Origin: Acanthococcus lagerstroemiae
Taxonomy: Eukaryota > Arthropoda > Insecta > Hemiptera > Eriococcidae
NCBI GenBank assembly: GCA_031841125.1
Contig: CM063110.1
Coordinates: 38,393,214-38,457,213 of the forward strand
Length of the DNA stretch: 64,000 nucleotides
Direction of reading: 5' to 3'
Within the stretch, counting starts at the first letter, position 1. Every line of letters starts with the position of its first letter. Shown one piece after another: positions 32,328-41,869 of this stretch. Made by a program: the position numbers and the translations under genes. The notes below the pieces were generated by a model. It was not told the DNA's origin. It saw only the letters and a list, made by a program, of their open reading frames with translations, and did not search any database.

Positions 32328-33654
32328 TTAACACGTCAAGTGCCGAGCTATTTTTTACTGTAACCTTCAAAACAGTAGTATGTCACTTAGCGGTGGGTAA
32401 TACTGAGATTTCGTAAAAGAGCTGTGGTGGTTGTAAATGGGGATGGCTAAAACTTGGATGCGAAGTTCCAGAGGTATGCCCTACCCTTTTCGGCGGCAGA
32501 TAAGTATCTACATCACTTTGTGAGACTCTCGTGAGCCCACAGCTGTCTCCCACTGGTGGGTGACGACTTTACGTGGGGCATTTAGAAAGTAAGTTTACTG
32601 ATTTTTTCTCGGATTAGTGGCAACACGAACACGGCGACCCGTTGTCCAGATTGTTAGAAAGGTGTTAGGAGTCTGTAATACAAATTTCAGTTTGATTAGT
32701 GAATTTGCGTCCGTTTTCTCGAAGTTCTAAGTATGGCATCGACTATATCCTCCAAAATCTAATATCGTTTGGTGATCCAGTTTTGGAAACCAAATTTACG
32801 AACGGCTATGTAAGATAGACAATGCGAGCGCAGGTATGTCACGATAGGTTTATTAGGACTCGGAATCGAAATAGCAGACACCTAGCGACAGAACTGAAAA
32901 CCTGTCTAGTTTGAGTGATCAAAAATTCACGCCCATAAGAAAGATACAGAGACAATGCTTCGATATTTTGAATAAATTTGGAAAAATTCAGAGTTATTTG
33001 AGGGTAAATTTTTATTGAAATCATTTTTCCACAACACTGACTACAAATTAAAACAGTTATCGAAACAAATGAACTGGTGGAATCTTCAAGACAAGTCGGA
33101 TCTTTGCTCCCCATGTTGAAGGATAAGAAGTATCGATTTTGATCACTCAGCCTCCTTACATGTATTTGTGAATGCGCGTGCGTGAGTGTAGCGTCACGAG
33201 CGCTCTCTACATTTCATTCCACATATCAGGATATCCATGTTCACAGAGGGGAGAACAGGTGTTACCGATGACAAACACTCGGTTTCCCATCAAATTACTC
33301 CGCAAGATGGGGTGATGATGGTATGCGCGCGGAATAGAAAATTTAGTCTTGCACTGCGATAAATGCCTGCAAAAAGGTGGCCGATTATGTTGAAAAATGA
33401 AAATATCCTTCAGCAATGAACTACTTCTCATTCGAACTGGTTCTGTTGATTTTATTATTTTTAGGAATTTTAGTAAACTTACTTTCTAAACGCCCAACGT
33501 ATAATGAAAAATTATACTCTATCAGCCAAGAAGAACAACTTTTTTAAACACCAGTTTCCTCGTATCATGCTTCCTTCGCGAGATAGCGCTAATAAGCCGT
33601 TTATAAACCCGAAGTGTTACCCTCCGGTGGGCTACATAGCCCGTAACGTGTTAA
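32328..33654. mobile_element. Possible TTAA-target element (piggyBac-like ends)
   Basis: TTAA followed by CACGTCAAGTGCC at 32328 is mirrored by CACGT then TTAA at 33645-33654 (reverse complement CACGTTACGGGC). TTAA target sites and short inverted ends are characteristic of piggyBac-type elements. The inverted ends are only 5 bp exact plus weak similarity, so support is limited. The mariner-like element at 32572-33499 sits inside. Confidence 0.4.
32572..33499 (+). mobile_element. Mariner-like element, decayed, nested
   Basis: Terminal inverted repeats of about 28 bp: CGTGGGGCATTTAGAAAGTA on the left and, reverse-complemented, CGTTGGGCGTTTAGAAAGTA on the right, both followed by AGTTTACT-like sequence. 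TA flanks each end (32570-32571, 33500-33501). A start-like MASTISSKI lies near 32733. A C-terminal-like piece, CDKCLQKGG followed after a stop by FSNELLLI, is near 33356-33440 and resembles the end of mariner transposases. The middle is unreadable; the copy is dead. Confidence 0.7.
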
Positions 33655-33859
33655 ATTTTACCGATTTCACCCAGACATAAGTTACTACAATCAAACTTAC
33701 GCAGAGAAGGGCAGAGGGTGACTCAAAATACGGAACAAGTATCAAAATTAGCAACCAAAAAGAAGTCTATCTTAGCATCATTCGTTTTAGTCAGCTCCAT
33801 TTTGCCAAAATTCGAAGTTGAGACATTTTTTTCTTTTCTTTTCAAGTTCTACGAATCAA

Positions 33860-34880
33860 TTACGAATCGACGTAATCCTTCAAAGCGTGCCTGAGGATTT
33901 CCTCCTTCATCCATGGTTTCTTTTCTTCTCTCTTAGCTTTACCCAGATTTTCTTCTGCTGACTTTAATATTCCCTCCTTTATTTTACTCCATTCTTCCTC
34001 CACACTTTTAATTTCCTGTGTTTTTTCAGCCTCTAATCCTAATACAATATCCTCTTGATATTTTCCTCTAATATTAATATTTTCCAAATTTTTCAAATTC
34101 CATCTTTTTACCTTTTCTTTTTGACCAAGTCTCTTAAATTTGAGCCTACATTTGATTACTACCAAGTTATAATCTCTATCAATATCAGCTCCCGGATATG
34201 ATTTACAGTCTACAATTTGATTCATAAAACGTTATTTTGTAATAATACCATAAATTTGATATCTACCTTTGTTATACCTGGACTCTTCCATGTATACTTT
34301 CTTCTACGAGTATAATGATTTTTAAATTGAGTATTTTCTATAACTAAATTATACTTTGCACAAAACTGTACCAAACGCTCTCTTCATTCATTTTTCATTT
34401 CTAATCCAAAATCTCCGACTATATCACCTTCTTTTCCTTCACCAACTCTAGCATTCCAGTCACCCATCATAATAAGATTCTCTTCGCCTCTAACATGTTT
34501 CATAAGTCCTTCTAATTCTTCATACACCTCCTCAATTTCCTAGTCCTCGTGAGTATTAGTAGGCATATACACTTGTATTATTCTTGTAAGTACTGGTTTG
34601 GTGTTGATTTTCACCAAGATTAACCTTTTACTCTGTTGTTTATAATACAACCTTATTACCTATTTGTTTATTAATTAAAATTCCGACGCCTGCTTGCCTT
34701 TTTATTCTCTTCGTATTTATTATTCTAAAGTCTCCTAACCGAAATCATTCGCCTCTTTCCACCTTACTTCACTTATTGCAACAATTCCTAGGACAAGCCT
34801 CTTCATTTCTCTCTTAAGGTTCTCTAATCTTACAACTCCATTTAAGCGTCTTACATTCCAAGTTCCAATTTTAATTGCGC
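33860..34880 (-). mobile_element. RTE-like fragment: endonuclease domain and linker
   Basis: On the minus strand the sequence opens near 34860 with GTWNVRRLNGVV and IVAISEVRWKEANDF, the N-terminal motifs of the apurinic-type endonuclease (WNVR and E of SEVRW). Blocks with MGDWNARVGE-like sequence follow near 34470. It then runs into a linker frame, 34225-33860 (DRDYNLVVIKCRLKFKRL, then EEKKPWMKEEIL). The RT domain is absent. Frameshifts and stops break the endonuclease. Confidence 0.8.
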
Positions 34881-35530
34881 CTTTCTTTTTAAAACTTTCT
34901 GATGATGAAGCTCCTCCAAGTAGCTCCCTCCCGGATATCCAAATGGGGGAGCTTTTTACGTCCAGAAAAATTATATACCTGTTGGAACGCCATCATTAGT
35001 AATTATTATTTTTAGAAAAGCTACATTTCCTGGAAAGGGATACTGTTGTAGTTTTTCATTGCTTTCAAAAGGGTTTATCTGTCAGAGTTTGCCTTCTCCT
35101 AGGTGCTCTTGATCGAGAGTTTAACGATTATAACCTCACAGAGAGTCTATTTTCTTACGCTTAAGCCTCCTCACCACGGCACGGTATCACCCAAGAGAAG
35201 GTTAAGACAATAGGAACACAAGAAAGAAAAATGATAGAAGCTTTTGAAATGAGGTTATTATCAGAGAACGTTGAAAATTAAATGGATATAGGAAAGATCT
35301 GGAATGAGGAAGCATTGAAATGAATAGGCAGGGAAAGAGAAATTTGAAATATAAAGAGAAAAGTTAAAATGGTAGGTCATAAGACATCCAGGGATATTGT
35401 CATTACTGCTAGAAGCTAGAGGGAATAGCTGAAGGAAAGAACTGGAAAGGAATAAGGCAAAGAATGAGCTATGAAGAGCAGATAATGAAGGATACTGCAT
35501 TTAAATCCTTCTCAGAACCGAAAAGATTAG

Positions 35531-35579
<49 letters not shown>

Positions 35580-37266
35580 TGCAGAGACGCTCCCTACTAG
35601 TCAAGAGACCAAGGAATATAATTCAACCTGAATTTCGCGATTGGAAAATTGTTGGCCAAGTCAGCTCACGCTGTTCATGTTAATTTTCTGCATCTTTTCG
35701 CAGCTGTCGCTGAAATTTGACTTCACAAACCGCACACGGTTTACTTTTTCCCACGTGTATGGGTTAATTGCACGAATACGATGAGGATGTACGTGTAGCA
35801 GACCTCGCCAGAGTACGAGCTTGTACCCATCCGAGCGTGGTCGACTGATCGAGAAGAGCACAGAATCCGGTGGAGATGACGATGACGATATACAGATCTT
35901 TTCGCGCCAAGAAAACGAAATTAGCGAGCACGTCAACTCGCACACATCCAGATGAAATATTTTATAAGCGAATGCACAATAACGGTTACGATTTATCCGA
36001 CGTATTCATTTTCACCGAAAGTTTTCAATTACCATGCGAAAATGTTCCACCGAAGTACAGCTTTTTTCTTTTTCTTTTTCTTTTTCCTCTGCTTTACAAC
36101 AATAGAAATCGTAAATTTGACTATACTCCACGCGTCGCGATTTTCTGATTCGATTTACGACCCCAGACGATGGATGACAGAAAGAAGTTCGACACCGTCG
36201 ACGAGCAACTTTCGAAGCTGTCGAGGGTATACAGATATACATATATTTTTTTTCTCCTTTAAATTGCAAAAACCGAAGTATACGTAAGGTGGATAAGGAT
36301 GGAGAAAAAACGCAAACAGGAGGTTACGATATGCAGGAGAAGATGTCAGGAAACAGGCTATTGTCCACAGCTGTTGTTTCGCAAAGCTGTTGTTGTCTCA
36401 CTAATGAACCTCACTCCGCGATTCAATATACGTTTCCCCATTTTCAAACAAGGTGCCCCCGAATACACGGACATTTTCTCCGGAATCGTTTTATATATTT
36501 TAGAGGAGAAACACAAGAACAAAAAAAAAAAAAAAAAAAAAAAAGGAAATCTGGAGAGAGAATATTTTAAAATGCTGCGAGTGACCAGAAATGGTGAACG
36601 AAGGAAGTTGGAAGCTCTATTAGTTTCTGCAATCGGATTAAATAAAAACGTCCGCGAGTCCGGGGAAATGTGTTTTCCTCCGAATTTCGAGGTGATGGGA
36701 CGCTCATGGTACGAGCTTTCATTTTCATTTAGAAAATTGTGCGAAAAGTTTCAGGTCTACGTATTATATTTAGAATGGACGGCAAAAGAAAAAGAGGTGA
36801 GCGTGATATGATACTCACGTACATTACGATATCACGATACGTGTACAACAGCTGGGGAAACATCGATATCACAGTATCGAATATTACATCGCAGAATTTC
36901 TAGACGTGTACTTCAGTTTTTCTTTTAAGGTCCGATCTGTGACTTGTACGTCAGTACGTCAGTTCGCTGAACTCCGCGTGAACTCGAATTTTTCCCGCCG
37001 AACTGGGCACTGCAGCATTCTGTAACCGAGCCTTGCGCTAGTACGGGTCTTTGATGCCAAATTCTACAAGGATAGGGCATTTTGTCGAACGAACATGAAA
37101 TTCGGTAAGTTGGTGCTGAAGAACAAAGGAATCAGTTTGAAGATCCGTCAAAACCTCTGGGTCCATAACTGCGAGAAAAGAGAGATCCAAATTGGAGTTT
37201 AGCCAACAACTAGCCCAGTACGGTTCAAAACCTACTAAAACTCCACTCGAAGATATGATTAATCGC
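34881..37266. other. No gene recognised; microsatellite and poly(A)
   Basis: Contains a GA repeat (35534-35575) and a 35-base A run (about 36510-36544). The part 35640-37000 is CpG-richer with overlapping frames, none with a known motif. It may be unique host sequence. Confidence 0.35.
35534..35575. repeat. (GA)n microsatellite, about 21 units
   Basis: Uninterrupted GA dinucleotides. Confidence 0.95.
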
Positions 37267-37267
37267 G

Positions 37268-37270
<3 letters not shown>

Positions 37271-37317
<47 letters not shown>

Positions 37318-37321
37318 TGTG
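37271..37321. repeat. (GA)n-(GT)n microsatellite
   Basis: About 22 GA units pass into GTGTGTG and directly abut the coding remnant of the next retrotransposon fragment. Confidence 0.95.
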
Positions 37322-37835
37322 TCTTCCTGTAACATACAGTGTGATAAAATCCAATGTAAAGCCTTGGATAAGTAAGCAGACGGAAATACACTGGCGGTTG
37401 GCTAATGGCATGAACGTCTGCAAAACACTGATAGGGGACGCCCCGAGTAAGTATGCCAAGTTCCTATCAGGGCTTGACAGGAAACATGCAAGGCTTATGG
37501 TTGGACTACTAACTGGTCATGGGGCCACAAAACACATGTGGTATAAAATAGGAATGGTAGAAAGCGGATCCTGTAGGTACTGTGGAGAAAAGGAAGAAAC
37601 CTAGATCTATATCGTATGTCAATGCCTAGCAATAGCCGGGACAAGAAGCGAAGCATTGGGACTAAAGTATCCAGCACCCAGTGACGTCAAAGGGATAGAG
37701 CTAAGTAAAATCCTCACTTTGGCTATAAAAGTGAGGCTAATGAGCTGATCCTTAACTGCAACTTGAGGAATAGTGCAACGGACTGCAAAGTCTGAGCACT
37801 CGGCGCATATAGCGCCACCTCACACACAAATGATG
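37317..37835 (+). mobile_element. 3' end of an RNase H-bearing non-LTR retrotransposon
   Basis: Plus-strand frame 37317-37604 and its continuation encode the segment following an RNase H domain: VIKSNVKPWISKQTEIHW, then KHARLMVGLLTGHGATKHMW, then the zinc-binding CRYCGEKEET (stop) IYIVCQC, then GIELSKILTLAIKVRLMS with a stop at 37746. The layout is that of insect I/jockey-group elements with RNase H. A premature TAG lies near 37603. The 3' UTR ends with ATGATGAATGATGA, directly followed by RTE-like sequence. Confidence 0.8.
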
Positions 37836-38825
37836 AATGATGAAGTGGGATATTATTGGGCTTTCTGAAATGAGGAAATGCGGAGAAAATCTAATAAATA
37901 AGAAACCAGGGTATATTTTTTACCACTATAGGCAGACCGAGAGGTACAGGGGTGTAGGGTTCTACATTAAATCAAAACGCATGAGATTAATAACTCATAT
38001 TAAGGGCATCTCAGAGAGAATTTGTTTTTTAAAAATGGAAGTGAGTAAAAAGTTGAAAATTTTAGTTATTACAGTCTATGCTCCAGTGCTAGGTTCGGAG
38101 AGAGAGAGGATCTATAAATTCTATGAAGAATTGCAGAAGGTGCTTCAGAAGCACAAGGAATACTATAATATTATAATGGGAGATTAGAATGCGATTGTCG
38201 GCAACCATAAATATGTAAATGGAAATATAGGAGAATTTGGCTCGGAAAATAGGAACTACAACGGGGAGAGGTTAATCGATTTCTGAGTAAAAAACAATCC
38301 GAAAATTACACTTTTTTGCAAAAAGTAGAAAACTTAAATGGGCATGGCAATCGCCGGAGGGAGGGGGCACAAAAACGAAACGACATGCCCATTGTGAAAA
38401 ATGTAAGCACTCTGCCAGGCTTCCTTTTTAGTTCAGACCACAGGTTTTGCAGAGCTACGGTAAAAATAAAGAGGAGAGCTAGACTTAATAACCAAAATCG
38501 ACTACAGCAGGATACAAAAATAATACCTGTGCATAAGCTGAATGACGCAGAAGAAGGACTGAAACAACAACTTGGGGAAATAAATCGTGTTTGGGATGAG
38601 TGCACACTGCAAGAACTTTACGACCGTCTGGAAAAGGCGATAAAGGAAACTGTTAACAAATATGGAAAGAGTGGAACTTCTATACGTACTGATGACAAAC
38701 TATCTGATGCGAAAAAGGATCTACTTTTGGAAGGAAGATGAGATGGGAAGAAAAGATAAAAGGACGCAAAAGGAAAATTAATCGAGGAAAAAGTCAAAAT
38801 TGAGATGAGAAAAGATATTTGGAAT
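37836..38825 (+). mobile_element. RTE-like fragment: endonuclease and linker
   Basis: The frame 37837-38187 reads MKWDIIGLSEMRKCGENLIN, GVGFYIKSKRM, LVITVYAPVLGSERER and IIMGD followed by a stop, then NAIVGNHKY. These match the central endonuclease motifs (SEMR, YAP, GD-NA). After frameshifts, SSDHRFCRATVKIKRRARL near 38436 ends the endonuclease, and a charged linker runs to about 38825 (KDIWNLLW). It is 5'-truncated (WNVR motif missing) and lacks the RT. A minus-strand R1-clade fragment follows immediately. Confidence 0.8.
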
Positions 38826-39445
38826 TTATTGTGGCGACGCAGACAGATGGTGATGGCGGGGGAGCCCTGCTGGGGAGTCCGCAGCAGCTTCAGCAGCTCT
38901 TCTAGGATGGTACAGAGTTGTCCTGTTCGATGGTGTGGGCCGAGCTCGGCTCGTCGTCGGCCCTGCCTCGACCACTCCGTCTTCATCTTCCTCTTCACGA
39001 TGGCCGAGACAAAGGCCGACATCCGGTTCCAACTGCTTCGGCTCTTCATCATCTCCGGAACCAGGGTGTCCGGCGCGAAACGGCTGATCACGCCGCCGTC
39101 GTCGTTGGTGCTTCCTCCGCCGGGATCGACCGCTGTTGTTGCCGTCCTGCGCCTCTCCTGCTCCTTGGCTTCACACTCGAACAGGGTGTGCCAAGGTGTG
39201 TCCTCCGCCTCTCAATCACAACGCGTGCACACGGGGCTCGGCGCTATCGCCATCCGGTGTAGGTACGTGCCGAAGTACCCGCGGCCGCTGAGGACTTGGA
39301 TCAGGTGAAAGATCATCCTACCCTTACATCGAGGTCGCGTATCAGCGCTCGGGTCCACTCGCCCTTGGTCGAATGGGCGAGCGCTCCCTCCCTTTCCGAA
39401 GCGTGTCCTGCTGGATGACTCGTTTGACCCGCAGGGGGAGGGGGT
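38826..39445 (-). mobile_element. R1-clade fragment: C-terminal zinc-knuckle region
   Basis: The minus strand reads FHLIQVLSGRGYFGTYLHRM near 39290, CTRCD(stop)EAEDTPWHTLFEC near 39220-39160, then PDTLVPEMMKSRSSWNRMSA from 39070. This parallels the R1-clade C-terminus at 4227-4874 (TLVPTMLKSR). Only this terminal part is present. GC content is clearly higher than in the neighbours. Confidence 0.85.
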
Positions 39446-40425
39446 AGAAAAACACTTATAGGTTCGAGATCGGCAACGTTTCCTGGCTTTTTGAGGCCGT
39501 GGAATTCGTGTTTGATATTAATTTTCAGTTACCATGAATATTAAGGTTCAAGGCGAGAGAAGGAATAGATGGGAAGGGGCGGCATGTCCTCCCAATTTAT
39601 ACGTTAAAACTGAAAATTTGTGAAATTTGAACACGCGCGAGTAAATTTAGATAACAAATTATACTTTACACATACGAGTTGTTTTTCGATTAAGCCATTG
39701 TACGAATACACCAATAGCGGCGTAAGCAAGAAGTAATTAATTTTGCTTTAACTGCTTACGCAGGCATCCGAATATCGTATAGATAAGTTTTATCGCCCCA
39801 AGATGTATATTATTGGTGTAGGTAGCAGGAGTTTACCTGAAAATCTAATGGCGAATGAAAACGCACACGGCATCGTATATCGGTTGGGTCTGAAAGAATT
39901 ATGAGTCGAGTAAATTTAAATATATAATATGTAGGTTGGAAGATATAGTCGGTCTAGATTTATGTTCGCCATTGCGAAAAGGCATTCTATGAGTGTCCTG
40001 GAATCTGTGTGTGTAGTAGACTAGTTTCAGAACGAATTGTGGGGCGCGCAAAAATAATAATTGAATTTTTCTAAAAGCAGGAGTATCACTTTAGTTGAAA
40101 CGATTTTGAATAATTTAAATCGCATATACCCGCTCGTACCTATAATCTAGCAGCAGATCAACTATAGAACTGTCCTTTGTACAATTGCCTACATCGAACG
40201 AGTACTGTAGGGCCACAACAAAAAGAGCGTGCACACTATTTTTATTTTCAATTACCAAGCGTGATCTGAAATTACACAGAACTGGAACGAATTTTTCAGT
40301 TTTATTTCATTCCAATGAACCCATTTGTTTGTTCGTAGGTTGGTGCATACAAAAGTTGGTGCTATTTCTAAACTGGTATTGAAGTGTTTCATTACAGTAT
40401 GACGACGAATACAAAGCTGGTGATC
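39446..40425. other. No gene recognised
   Basis: AT-rich sequence without motifs or repeats that I can place. It forms the pre-insertion flank of the complete jockey element. Confidence 0.4.
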
Positions 40426-40437
40426 ATTTACAGATAC
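40426..40437 (+). repeat. Target-site duplication, left copy
   Basis: ATTTACAGATAC here is identical to 44809-44820 beyond the poly(A) tail. A perfect 12-bp TSD fixes both ends of the intervening element; the exact edge is ambiguous by 1-2 bases because of the A tail. Confidence 0.9.
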
Positions 40438-40443
40438 AGTTCT
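40436..40443 (+). promoter_or_regulatory. Initiator-like sequence at the jockey element start
   Basis: ACAGTTCT spans the insertion junction and resembles the arthropod initiator TCAGTY. Jockey-type elements are known to use an internal promoter beginning at their first base. No good downstream promoter element was found at +28, so this is only suggestive. Confidence 0.3.
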
Positions 40444-40666
40444 TATCTGATAGCCGTTGTAGGAACATGTATCGATGTGTGTTGCTTGCTCGGGTGTTAT
40501 AAACGCGTAAACTTAGATAAAGCTAATGCAAACTTATTCCTGCCCGTCGGCAGCAAACTCAAACATTTTTCTCGCTCGTCTTGTTTGCTATTGCTCCTGC
40601 TTGAAAAAGTGTACGTTCCGTGATCAAATTGTCTAAAAAGTTGTCGGCAGTGCTGGGGCTCCAGAA

Positions 40667-41869
40667 ATGGAGAACCAGGTAAAGTCAGTGAAAAAGGATT
40701 CCTCTTCGCAGCAAGTCCAAACACCAATCACTCAATATGCGCGTACAAGCTGGCAAACTCAACCCAAGAAACGCAAGGTTTCTACTTCGCCAGCTAACTC
40801 GAGTCAAAACAAAATGAAAAAGGCACAGACTGGTTCACCCAACGTCCCCACACGAAATAAGTTCAACCTGCTAGATGAAAATGGTCCAGTCGACGATCCA
40901 GTTATAGAAACCGAACAGCAATCGCAGTCAGTACCTGTTAGGAAATCCACAGTAAAAATACCTCCAATTTTTGTACAGGGAGTAGAAAATTTCAAACAAA
41001 TGACTAATACTATTCTCAAGGTTATTAGTCGCGAGTCGTTCATTACAAAATCACTCGCAAATAATGTGGTTAAAGTCGCTACTAATGATGCTGACAGTTT
41101 TAGAGCCCTCGTAAAGGAGTTTCGGCAGTTGAAGGTTGCCTTCTATACGTATCAACTTAAAGCAGAGAGAGCTTTTAGAGTCGTGTTACGGAACCTACAT
41201 CATTCAACTCCTATCGTAGATATCAAAGAAGCTCTAAAAGAGTTGGGGTTCGAGGTACGTAATGTTAGCAATATCTTACACCACAAAACTAAAGAACCGA
41301 TGCCCTTGTTCTTCATAGACCTGGAACAGGCAGAGAATGCTCGCGAAATTTTCGATGTCAAATTGTTGCTGCACCAATCAATCACAGTGGAATCACCACG
41401 TCCACGCAGAGATATTGTCCAATGTATGCGCTGCCAACAGTATGGTCACTCGAAAACGTACTGTACTCTGCAACCAGTCTGTGTCAAGTGTGGAGGCGAC
41501 CACGATAATCGAAATTGCGCAAAGAAGCTGGAGGAAAAACCTTGCTGCGGGTTGTGTGGAGGTGATCATACGGCAAACTACCGCGGGTGTCCTGAATATC
41601 TCAAAATTCGTCCATCGCGCCGACAAGGAGCTCGTCCGCAACCCAATCAACCCGCTCAACCGTCATCCCAACCGGATCAGACAACTAAGCAGGGGTTCTC
41701 TATAGAGCTCTCCAATCCTAAGCGAACCTATGCGCAAGCTGCTAACTCTTCAACCACTCAACTCGAAAACCTTGTTGCTCAAATGTACAGTCAATTTCAG
41801 CGTCTTGCTGATCAGAATGCCCAGGTCATTTCGCTCCTCACACGCCTAGTCGACAAACTGCTCAAATGA
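40667..41869 (+). CDS. Jockey-type ORF1 protein (Gag-like, CCHC zinc knuckles)
   Basis: 400 residues. In this family ORF1 binds element RNA and packages it into the ribonucleoprotein that enters the nucleus. The first 100 residues are polar and low in complexity (Ser, Gln, Lys, Pro). Residues about 105-250 carry a folded region with a recognisable FRVVLRNLHHSTP segment, similar to the RNA-recognition-like domain of jockey Gag proteins. Three zinc knuckles follow: CMRCQQYGHSKTYC (from residue 253), CVKCGGDHDNRNC (from 272) and CGLCGGDHTANYRGC (from 294). The C-terminus is Gln/Pro-rich and ends in a Leu-rich heptad-like helix. The ATG at 40667 is the first in frame and precedes the conserved part. 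The stop TGA overlaps the ORF2 start in ATGA. Confidence 0.93.
   Translation: MENQVKSVKKDSSSQQVQTPITQYARTSWQTQPKKRKVSTSPANSSQNKMKKAQTGSPNVPTRNKFNLLDENGPVDDPVIETEQQSQSVPVRKSTVKIPPIFVQGVENFKQMTNTILKVISRESFITKSLANNVVKVATNDADSFRALVKEFRQLKVAFYTYQLKAERAFRVVLRNLHHSTPIVDIKEALKELGFEVRNVSNILHHKTKEPMPLFFIDLEQAENAREIFDVKLLLHQSITVESPRPRRDIVQCMRCQQYGHSKTYCTLQPVCVKCGGDHDNRNCAKKLEEKPCCGLCGGDHTANYRGCPEYLKIRPSRRQGARPQPNQPAQPSSQPDQTTKQGFSIELSNPKRTYAQAANSSTTQLENLVAQMYSQFQRLADQNAQVISLLTRLVDKLLK

Noticed and set aside
36299..36811. 170-codon frame
   Set aside because: Contains a poly-Lys stretch from a poly(A) run and no domain; not supported.
37038..37459. Minus-strand frames with long Ser-Leu repeats
   Set aside because: Translation of the (GA)n microsatellite.
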